Assembly (NCBI GenBank): GCA_922989275.2
Contig: OV277868.1
Span: 23,122,291-23,186,290 of the forward strand
Length of the DNA stretch: 64,000 bases
Source of the DNA: Gari tellinella
Lineage: Eukaryota > Mollusca > Bivalvia > Cardiida > Psammobiidae
Direction: 5' to 3'
The position numbers were made by a program, and so were the translations under genes. The notes below the pieces were generated by a model that ran no database searches, was not told the DNA's origin, and saw only the letters and a program-made list of their open reading frames with translations. Every line of letters begins with the position of its first letter. Position 1 is the stretch's first letter. Below, piece by piece: positions 12,601-24,600 of this stretch.

Positions 12601-15600
12601 CTAGAGCAAAAATTTATCTTGCCCTGGCAACAACAGTCCAGTCCCTACGGCAGCCTAAGTATTCGCTACATCAATAGTCCTATGCACTATAGGAATCCTT
12701 TTAGAGCCACCTTGGGCAAGGCTGACACTATAGTAACGTTCATACACCAGCTATGGCGACTGTCCAACCAGCTAAAGCAACAACTGGTCCTGCATAAGCA
12801 CAGTCCCCCGGCTATAGCAACCAAATACATATCTAAACCAACATTCCTTCCCGCTTTAGGCAATTTTAGCAACATACGCTACGACCACAAGCCTAAGCCA
12901 GCGGTTCCCTGGCAGTAAGATAATATGGTAAAGCCCCATTTGATGTATCTACAAATACCAGCAACAACAATTGACTAAACATTTGTGCAATCTTAGCATG
13001 AACCCGGTTTAGAGATGAGCCATATTAGACTTCTTGTGGCCTAAAATCAATTTTGACTTTCAAAATTAACGATTAGCACTTAAGACACACCCACGCCCTC
13101 TTCAAGCACAACTCATGTAAGAGTCTTAAAAACCATGACAGATTGAGATAAAAAAAAAATGAGGTATGAGCAAGTGGTAATTGCTCTTTAAGGCAAACAA
13201 AGTCCTATGCAGTCCACTACTCTGTATAGGACTACAATGTTAATTTAAAGTTCTAACAATATGTAGGTTTGACACATTGATGTATCCCCAGCTGATGGCA
13301 CATCACACACTGTCACAAGGTCCTGTTAGTACACTTGGGGCTAGTTCTGTCGTTAAAACAGTCTTCTGAATTAATTAGCGCTGTGACGCCAGATCTCAAA
13401 AATTAAATGTCACTTGGATTACAAACTCTCCTGTACCTATTGTAGTCAAGATGGAAAGTTCATACACTTGCACATTGCTGTATCACTATCCCAGAACTTG
13501 TAGCTGTAGCCTGTGGATTTTCCACCTTCTGCAAAGACATGGTCTGTACTGATCTGGCTGACAGGTCTGAACATATGATTGACCTCTGTCTCATGGCGCC
13601 ACAGTCACCAACATCAACTGAAGACAATAAATAAAACGGAAGCATTTTTGTCAATAAAGTCTATATGCTATTTCTATCTCTAAAATTATAACATGTTCAA
13701 GTGGGAGGGTGGGTGGGTTAATTGCTGATTCTCTGTAGCGCTGTTTGGACTGACTGAGGCCGAACAGCGCATGGTCAAGCCTTTTTATGAAGAACTGACC
13801 GGAAGTGTTCCGCATGTAAATTACAAAACTAACGTCATTGTTGGTTACCCTAGCAAGCCGCACCGAGATCTGACTGGCCTAAGTCGCCAACCAACACATT
13901 CCCCCCTGAGCAAAAATAAATGTTATTATTTTGATATTAAATCAAAATAATAATTATTAAACTTAAAGAACTAAACAAGGTAAGATTCATTACTTTAACC
14001 AAAAGAAACTGTCAAATATTTATAAAATAAATCAACAAAAAGCTTCAAAATTATACCTTTTCCCTAATTTCCTGATTACTTTAATCCTAATGGCGGAAAT
14101 AGTCTAGTGGTAAAGCCCCGGATTATGACGTCAGGAGTTGTTAGTACGATCCCCTGCGGGACCAAGTCCTTCAGATGAGACTTTATAAACCGAGGTCCGA
14201 TGTATAAGTTCTTTACACTGGGCATCGCGCCGGTTTCTCTGTATCTGCTCCCCTCTCTGAGGCGTCCAATTAGCCCATAGATGTCAGAAAAGGACATTAA
14301 CAAACAAAACAAAACATGTAATTCGTGTAATATATACAGTAGTACCCTTGACATTGACCTCTGTGTCCTTAGTTAACCCATTACCCCATAAATATGCCAT
14401 TTAAAACCTTTAATTTAATTATCCACTGAAGAAAAAGCTCAACTATAAACAGTCATGAATAATTATGATAAGAAACACTTTTACTATATGCTATCAGATA
14501 GTAGCTTAAAAGGGTTGAAAGTAAAGCAGAATGTGCCTGAAGGTCAAAATAGGGGCAGTGGCACAGTTTGGAGTGGCTAATAAGTGGCTTGGTGTTGAAT
14601 TTAACCAAAAACATTGTCATCTTTGAACATTTCCAAAATGTCTGCATCAGAAATATCACCTAATGGATCCATGGCATTTGATGTTGCTGCCATAGGCACA
14701 CTTGTCATGTTTGTTTTACCATCTGAATTGGTCAAACTGTTTTCTGCCGCTGGGGCAGTATAAGTGTCTACAGTCCTCATTGAAACAGTCATCCTCGACA
14801 TTGCCAACATGTCAGATATATCTCACTGTTTTCCTTCGGACAAACGTTTTGAGTAACTTTGAATCAAAGATTTACACTTGTAACCAGACAAGCGAACAAC
14901 GTACTTTGCTTCCATACTGGCGCGGTCAAGAGAAGTAAACACGGTGGCCCTAATACAATGGTTTGCATACCGTTTCGAAAGTCCAGCAAAGCAAGAAATT
15001 TCAGGCATTCTGGGAGCAAGATTGTTCTTCCCATGAGGAACCTTACAGTATCGCACATATGTGTTGGGTTGATACTTGCCAAGTGGCCTCTGATTTGATT
15101 TGAGGAGGTTTTCTGTCTTTGCCTTAGGTGCCTAAAACTTACAAAAAATGCTTTTTTCACTGTTATATTGATATGCAAAGTTCTGATGCAAATATCACTA
15201 ATTTTGAATACTATTGCCCAAATCAGAAACCACTTGACCCGGGCTTCGGGTAAGTAGGTTTGTGTGAAGACTGGGTTTTTGGACAGGAAGCATACACTAT
15301 TGTACATTTTCTTCTGACATGAATCCATGACATAATCACTGTGCAATTTGATTTTTTTTAAAAACCGAGCCTCGACAGATCACTGTTGTAAATAGATAAA
15401 ATTTTGTACTCACTCGTGGTTCTTGTCTGCCTTGTCCACTGGTAGACAGATAGATAGATTTATTTCAGTAAAAAGAGTACATAACATGGCAAAGCATAAT
15501 TCAAGCAAAACATATAAGAGCCATGTAATGCGCACTAGAAACCAAGGATAAAATAAAAAAGGAAAAATATTTTCCTTATTTCCATTGTGGTCCTTGATTC

Positions 15601-18600
15601 TAGTGGCAAGACACAGAGAGTCATGGTATTATTATAAATAAATATCACAGATAGTATTTTAAACTAAAAATATCACAGAAATATCATTGTAATCGCTGTT
15701 AAGCTCAAAGTTAGTCAGTTTCAGAATGACTAAACCATGTTCACAAATTAACACAGCAGAGTATCAGAACAAAACATAAGAGTAATGATAAAATGAAACA
15801 AACCTATCTTAATTAACACAGATATATCAGAAATGTTGCCCTGCTAAATCGACATCCATAGCAAACGTGACCTTGGTCATCTTGTGCAGGTTTTCCTGCC
15901 CTCTTCTACACAAGAAATACATGATATTGAACCACACGTAGTTCTGAAGACCGAATAGTGTCGCTCTGTTGAATGCCGCATTCTCCGGGCAGTGCGATTT
16001 TTGCAGATCCTCAGGAGATATTGCACTCATGTGATCAACAGATCCTCGTCCCTTCTTCTTTAACTCTTTCCTCCCTGAAACTTTAAATGGACAATTCTAG
16101 TTTCCATTTTAGTCTTGTCCATTTCTGACTTTTAAGGGTTGTTTTTGTCAATGTTTGGCATTATGACAAACAGTGAAGACCCTGATCAGAGGGCTCCTTT
16201 CGGAGCCCTCTGATCTGGGTCTTCACTGTTTGCACAGGACAAGTGTACTGTTCACAAGTACACTGTTTGAAAAGGACGCCTATAAGCGGGACTAGGGCTC
16301 AAAGGGTTAAATCAGGGGGGGTTTGCTTTTAAATGTAGTACCCAAATTCACTGTCTTTGATGTCTACATTGCAGGTATCTTTCAAATACTTTCCAATACC
16401 ATACTTGATTGATTGCAAAGATGATTTCTTCCGTTATGAACCATCTCTCGTTGGCACAGAAGCGTAAAATGTTCTCAGGGAGGAATTCAATTTTGCCTTA
16501 GGATATGTATAAAACTCTGGTACAACTTGTTTGGATTCCAGGAATTGCCGGAAGAGCCCAAGGGACCGATTTATAACCCGTTTTGTGTTTTGGGCGTCTT
16601 TTTCACTCTGTAATTGACATATGTCCTGCTCCGAAATAGGTGCGAAGGGTTTAGATGCCATGTTTGTTGTCATCTGATGACAAGTAATCTGGGTCAGAAA
16701 AAGCATGATCAAGTAGTCTAGGCACTTGGATTCTTGTAAGGGGAGTGGAAAAAGGGAAGCAACTTGTACAGAAAATGCTAAAATTTGATAAGGAGTTACC
16801 TGCCCTTAAAAATGTTCTGCCACGTTCCCATAGCAAAAATGATATCATATAGAGTGACAGTATTTTTTTGATAAAAAGTTACCTGCCCTTATGGATTTTC
16901 TACAACATTCATGTTGCAAAAACAACATCAAATTGAGTGACAGTATCTATGGATAGATGTAAAAGACATGCAAAATGTTAAATTTAGGTCTATGGGAAAT
17001 AACATTGTAACTGAAAGCGAAGTGTAATAAATTTATTTGTGTCATCCTGACCAAGAGCTGACTCAAAGCAGTCAACACAATGTTATATTATATATATATT
17101 AGATGTAATTTGAACACCTTACTGATTTTTGCATATCCAAATGTATGGTTCAGAAACTTTGTAGTTTTGACAACATGGAAAATTATCGATTTTGCAATAG
17201 TTTTCAGGGGTTGGATATGCATAGAGTGGAGAAAAATATAGAACACCTAGAAATTATACAAATGTGGCGTAGAGGAAAGACTCCCAGAAAATGTATTGGT
17301 TATTTTGAAGACAGGCAACCACTTAAAGCAGATTGTAAGAATAGCAGCCCATTCTTCTTTACTTTCAGCCTGTTTTAAGCTACTATCTTATCTGCTAGAA
17401 TATAGAAATTATTTCTTATGCTGCATATTCACGACTTTATGATAGGATCTATTCTTCTTTGAAGGAATAAATAAATGGTATATTATGTATATTTATGGCG
17501 TAATGGGTGAAGAAAATTAATACAATGTAATCCCTCCCTAGACCATTAGAAAAATGTTTGGACTGTCAACCCAGTATGGAGTGACTAATAAACAGAAAAA
17601 ACTTCAAAATACAAAAAACCGATACCAATTATCTGTTCTATATAGTTGATGGAGGTTATACTGAGTGGACACCATGGACGTCCTGCCCTGTAACATGTGG
17701 AACAGGAAGCTGGTCAAGGTCACATGATTGTACAAACCCAGCTCCTCAGTATGGAGGCAGTGACTGTGTGGGGGACTCTACAGAAACACAAGACTGTAAC
17801 ACCAGCCCTTGTCCTAGTAAGTTTATTACATGGTAAAAATGTATCAAGCTCTCTATCACTACCAACAAAAAGGAGACCAATTGATTCATGACAGACAGGT
17901 ACCAGCTTAAAGCAAGGTGAAAGTAAAACAGAAAGCTCCTTAAGGAGATTCTGTTTTACATCCACAATGCTTAAATAGCCAACTGTCTTAAACACCTAAT
18001 AATTAACACAATTTAGTTGTCATAATAGAGGGGTTTTACTGTATGGTGAAGCAGGTCATTTTTATTCGCCCGTCTTCAGACGGGAGATATTATGTCGTGG
18101 CGCTGTCCGTCCGTGCTTACGAGAGGGTACTTACGTGGCTAAAATTCTTAGCCCCATAATTGAAAAACATTAACCTGGCCGTCTCTTGTGACATTAACCT
18201 GGCCATTTCTTGTGACAGTAACCTGGCCAGTTGTAGGACATAGAGTTAGGGGTAGGGTTAGCCTCCAGATAATTTTTTCCAAGTTTGAGCAAAAAGAAAT
18301 TATCTGTTGTGTGGCTAGCCACGCAACAGAAAACAATAGATATTAGCCACATAAGTATCCTCCCTTAAGAACGTCTGTCCGGCTGTTAACTTTTTCATGT
18401 CCGCTCTCTAACTCAAACAAGTTTATTCCAATCCTTTTGAAACTTGGTCAGAACGTGTATGACCATAATATCTCGGTCAAGTTCGATAACCAGCAAGATT
18501 GCCCCAGACATTTTAAGAGTTATGCCCCTTTTTTCATCAAAAACGGGCATTTTAGTTTGTCCGCTCTATAACTCAAACAAATTTATTCCAATCCTTAAGA

Positions 18601-21600
18601 AACTTAATCAGCATGTGTAATACCATAATATCTCGGTCAAGTTCAATTACCAGCAAGATTGCCGTAGACATTCAAGAGTTATGCCCCTTTTTTGTCAAAA
18701 ACGGGCATTTTTTAGTTTGTCGGCTCTCTAACTCAAATTTATTCAAATCCTTTTGAAACTTTGTCAGCATGTGTATGACCATAATGTCTCGGTCAAGTTT
18801 GATAACCTGCAAGATTCCCCTAGACATCCAAGAATTATGCCCCTTTTATCGTAAAAAAACGGGCATTTTTTAGTTTGTCCGCTCTCTTACTCAAACAAAT
18901 TCATTCCAATCCTTTTGAAACTTGGTCAGCATATGACCCCTAACTTTCAGGGTTCTTCCCCTTTTTTCCACTTTACCTTGATAGGGTTTTAGTATGACTA
19001 CATTCTAAGATCGATTTGACGGGCGTATAATGTGCCAGGCTTGCGTTGCTCTTGTTATTGGTAGGGACATTTACTTGAGTTTTTCAGCCTTTGGTTTAAA
19101 CTTAGAGATGGCAGCCATTCATTAACTAATCCTTGGAACATTTGATTATCGGCTGGAACAATCAGTTACTGGATAATCTTAAAAAAATATTAAGTGTAAT
19201 TAAAAAATTTAATTTAACATCTTAATTTCCATTCATGATTCTAACTTTCATAAGGTATTTGGGAAGCTCTTGAAATAACTTTCCATCACTTTGTACAGCG
19301 GCATCTGATACTTATTTAGTAATATCTAAGTTTGATCACAAGAAAAGATTTTATCAAGACAAATGTTTACAGAGAAATGTCTATTTATAGTTGATGGAGG
19401 CCTCACTGAGTTTGTAAAAACAAATGTTTACAGAGAAATATCTATTTATAGTTGATGGAGGCCTCACTGAGTTTGTAAAAACAAATGTTTACAGAGAAAT
19501 GTCAATTTATAGTTGATGGAGGCCTCACTGAGTTTGTAAAAACAAATGTTTACAGAGAAATGTCTATTTATAGTTGATGGAGGCCTCACTGAGTTTGTAA
19601 AAACAAATGTTTACAGAGAAAGGTCTGTTTATAGTTGATGGAGGCCTCACTGAGTTTGTAAAAACAAATGTTTACAGAGAAATGTCTATTTATAGTTGAT
19701 GGAGGCCTCACTGAGTTTGTAAAAACAAATGTTTACAGAGAAATGTCTATTTATAGTTGATGGAGGCCTCACTGAGTTTGTAAAAACAAATGTTTACAGA
19801 GAAATGTCTATTTATAGTTGATGGAGGCCTCACTGAGTTTGTAAAAACAAATGTTTACAGAGAAATATCTATTTATAGTTGATGGAGGCCTCACTGAGTT
19901 TGTAAAAACAAATGTTTACAGAGAAATATCTATTTAAAGTTGATGGAGGCCTCACTGAGTTTGTAAAAACAAATGTTTACAGAGAAATGTCTATTTATAG
20001 TTGATGGAGGCCTCACTGAGTTTGTAAAAACAAATGTTTACAGAGAAATGTCTATTTATAGTTGATGGAGGCCTCACTGAGTTTGTAAAAACAAATGTTT
20101 ACAGAGAAATGTCTATTTATAGTTGATGGAGGCCTCACTGAGTTTGTAAAAACAAATGTTTACAGAGAAATATCTATTTATAGTTGATGGAGGCCTCACT
20201 GAGTTTGTAAAAACAAATGTTTACAGAGAAATATCTATTTATAGTTGATGGAGGCCTCACTGAGTTTGTAAAAACAAATGTTTACAGAGAAATGTCTATT
20301 TATAGTTGATGGAGGCCTCACTGAGTTTGTAAAAACAAATGTTTACAGAGAAATGTCTATTTATAGTTGATGGAGGCCTCACTGAGTTTGTAAAAACAAA
20401 TGTTTACAGAGAAATGTCTATTTATAGTTGATGGAGGCCTCACTGAGTTTGTAAAAACAAATGTTTACAGAGAAATATCTATTTATAGTTGATGGAGGCC
20501 TCACTGAGTTTGTAAAAACAAATGTTTACAGAGAAATATCTATTTATAGTTGATGGAGGCCTCACTGAGTTTGTAAAAACAAATGTTTACAGAGAAATGT
20601 CTATTTATAGTTGATGGAGGCCTCACTGAGTTTGTAAAACAAATGTTTACAGAGAAATGTCTATTTATAGTTGATGGAGGCCTCACTGAGTTTGTAAAAA
20701 CAAATGTTTACAGAGAAATGTCTATTTATAGTTGATGGAGGCCTCACTGAGTTTGTAAAAACAAATGTTTACAGAGAAATGTCTATTTATAGTTGATGGA
20801 GGCCTCACTGAGTTTGTAAAAACAAATGTTTACAGAGAAATGTCTATTTATAGTTGATGGAAGCCTCAGTGAGTTTGTAAAAACAAATGTTTACAGAGAA
20901 ATATCTATTTATAGTTGATGGAGGCCTCAGTGAGTTTGTAAAAACAAATGTTTACAGAGAAATATCTATTTATAGTTGATGGAGGCCTCACTGAGTTTGT
21001 AAAAAACAAATGTTTACAGAGAAATATCTATTTATAGTTGATGGAGGCCTCACTGAGTTTATTAAAACAAATGTTTACAGAGAAATATCTATTTATAGTT
21101 GATGGAGGCCTCACTGAGTTTGTAAAAACAAATGTTTACAGAGAAATGTCTATTTATAGTTGATGGAAGCCTCAGTGAGTTTGTAAAAACAAATGTTTAC
21201 AGAGAAATGTCTATTTATAGTTGATGGAGGCCTCACTGAGTTTGTAAAAACAAATGTTTACAGAGAAATATCTATTTATAGTTGATGGAGGCCTCACCCA
21301 GTGGACAGCATGGGGATCTTGTTCTTACACATGTGGAACAGGAAGCCTTTCCAGGACACGTGATTGTACAAACCCAGCCCCTCAGTATGGAGGCAGTGAC
21401 TGTGTTGGGGACACTATGGAAACACAAGACTGCAACACACACCCATGTCCTAGTAAGATAAGTTTAATATGACTTTTGTTATAATGAGTTTTCATCACTT
21501 ATCCCAATTCCCCATAGAGGTGTCTTTTTTGCCTCCTTTAACTATTCCGTACATGGAATAACATTTTATATCTCTATGTTCTGTTATTAAACATAATCTG

Positions 21601-24600
21601 TAGAGCTGTGCATCAGCAGTTATTTCCTTCACAATTTGTATATATCCTTATGTTTCAATTGATTGACGATATACAGTAGAACCTCTCTATTACGACCACT
21701 AAAATGTGTCAAATATTAGTCGTTTAAGACAGGTGACTGCTTAGAGCAATGTGAAAGTGATAGGAGCTTTCTGTTTCACTTTCACATTGTTCTAAGCTGT
21801 CACCTGTTCTTTATACAGACAAATAGCCTTCTTTTTAGTGGTCGTAATAGAGAAGTTCTACTTTATATCATGATACTCATTGCCTGTTGTGTATTGCAAT
21901 ATTCAAGTCATGATACAATATGTACAGTAAAACTTTTTTATAACGAACTCTGATACAGCGAATTTCGGCTTATAGCGAATTTATTTTCGTTCCCCGGCCG
22001 AGCTCAGCATTAATTCTATGTTGACTATCATGTTTAGTACGAATTCGGTTATAGCGAATTCTCGTTTATGGCGAACTGATTTTCAAGTACCTTTATTCAC
22101 AAAACAGTGTAAAATACCTTCGTTAAAGCGAAGTCTCATCTTGCTTCAGTCTTCAGTCACCTATGTAATTCTCGCGATAAACATAGTGACGCATAGGTGT
22201 TAAAACACACAATAAGATCTGGATGACTTGTGAATTGATCCGTAATTACGATACGGTATAATTACCGTATAATCTTAATGCTTTGTGAACTCCATTAGTC
22301 CTGGAAGCATAATGTGCGCTCCACTGTACGTGTTGCAACTATGCATATATTCTTTCAGTTCTCGTGTAAACGTTTATTTTTATCCGTGTCGAATTATAGA
22401 TATGCGTAAGTAACAGGCCCCATATCTTGTCCATTTCCTACGTGTAGACGAAAAAGATGAAGTAATCCTATTGTCGTGTCATTTACATAACCGGGTCTGA
22501 TTATTTCGACTTGTTTGATTGGATGTTTAAAAGAATAAATAAAAACATGATAACTCTCAACCGGTGAAGCAGAAGATTTAAGTAAACGGAATCTCAATGA
22601 TTTAAAAATTAGAGGTCGGTAATGTTATCACGGAATATTAAATCCTTAATATTTATAACAACTCAAGTGAATGAGCATATGACGGCTCGCGTGTTAATCT
22701 AACTGTACACACTAGTGTATTTACGTGTTTGGTATCATGGAAGTTTAAGAGAATACACGGCATATGCGCTAACAAATAGCGTTATCGCTGCATATTTTTC
22801 TTTTCCATTATTTCGCTTGAAGATGTGACATAGATCGTGAATTGCATTCCAAGATTAAATGGTAGACAAGGTAAATAATAACCAGTGTATGAATATAGAA
22901 TGTGACCGCGTACATGTATTATGGCGACGTATTTCAATATGGCAATGAATATAAAGTTCAGTCGCAAACCAGGATGATAACTTATAACGAATTTCGTACT
23001 ATCAATATAGCGAATAATGTTTAGAGCGAAATAAATCCTCAGGTCCCTTGGAATTCGTTATAACCGAGTTTTACTGTATCATGATACAGATATTTAAATA
23101 TAAACACAACACTTGTTAGTTTACAACCACCCTAATTGCTTTAAATCAAATTTGTATATATTAACAACTATATTTAATGTTAAAAGTATTATGTTGGAAG
23201 AGGTATTTTTCCTTCAAAAAGTATATCATTTTACTGCCATGTCAGTTACATCGATGTCTGCAAAACATTCAAAGACTTAAGGTGTCCTATGGTGTAAAAT
23301 GCTGACTCTATGGTGTGGATACTTATCAGAATCATCTCTAGAGACGTATCTAATGAGTAGTCATAGGATTTGTTGCTGAAATGAGTGAGAAAATGTTGTA
23401 TTTGTTCAGTTTACTCCTTCTTATCTGGAGCCCTGGCAAATGAAGGGTTTCATGTGTCCTATAAATGGTGCATATGCAGACGAAAACATTAACCCATTCC
23501 CCCATAAAAATGCCTTTTTACGCCTTCAAATAATTCCTCCACTGAAAAAAACCAGACAGTAGCTTAAAGCAGGCTGAAAGTAAGGTGCATTCTGCTTTAC
23601 TTTCAACCTGCTTTAAGTTGTCAACTATTTTCAATTCTACAAATAGGCTATGGGGTTATGGTTTAAACAAACAGCTTTTTACAAAGAATGACTATAAATA
23701 CTATGTGAATGGGCTATGTGTACTATAGTGCTCCCTCTCTACAACGACATCCAATGGGAGACACATATTGTGTGCGTTGTTTGGAGGGAGTCGTTTTAAG
23801 CCTTGGCTTACATTTGCAAACAGCTTGAATCCAGATCAGACGCCGCGTTACGCGGCGTCTGATCTGGATTCAAGCTGTTTGTCACTCGTCATTATACTTA
23901 TTCTATCAAAATCTCCACTTAGAAAAAACAGCAGACGACAAATTTAAGTAGACGACATTGCAGCCATGAAAAGGTTGGATATAATTGTCTTGTTTGGAGG
24001 ACAGCGGCAAGAGTCGTTGTAAGGAGGGAGTCGTTGTAAGGAGGGCCGTTGTAGGGAGGGAACACTGTATGTGAATATTATATGGGCTATGTATACTACT
24101 AGATATGGAGGATAGAGTTAACAATTTTTTTCAGTTGATGGAGGCTTCACTATTTGGACACCATGGACGGCCTGCACTGTATCGTGTGCGACAGGAAGTC
24201 ATAACAGGTCACGTGAGTGTACAAACCCAGTCCCTCAGTATGGAGGCAGCGACTGTGTTGGCGACTCAGCTGAAACAGGCGATTGCAACACTCAGCCATG
24301 TCCTAGTAAGATTTGTAAATTTGTTTATAACATAACCTACAGTTTGAGCTGTGTATAACACTCATTGTTTATTTCTTGTATATAGCTAGTGGTTTAACTA
24401 TGCAAATGAGGCTGTTTTACTAAATTGTGTAATCCTAAGCGCTGTCAAAATTTGTAAACAAATATGGCGTCAAATGACATTTCTGTCTGCAATCGAGTGG
24501 CTCTAGATTAGAAGGGACAGGATATGTTTGCTCCCTAGATTTGTTTTGAATAAATCGAAATTAACTTTGGAACTACGTTTTGTATGTTTTCTCACTTGGG

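Larger units (their letters stand above)
11767..14089. other. Hairpin-free intron block, right part
   Basis: No gene recognised. It contains a diverged direct duplication (about 12350 and 12618) sharing TTGCCCTAGCAACAACCGTC-like and CCTATGCACTATAGGAATCC strings, a G-quadruplex motif at 13703, and a hairpin at 13738. It could be part of an unrecognised retroelement. Confidence 0.45.

Noticed and set aside
14864..15346. 160-residue minus-strand ORF
   Set aside because: Wrong frame; the recombinase signal (GKNNLAP, NHCIRAT) lies in the neighbouring minus frame.
19360..21297. CRISPR array
   Set aside because: Direct tandem repeats with no unique spacers, in a eukaryotic intron, each containing a splice acceptor.
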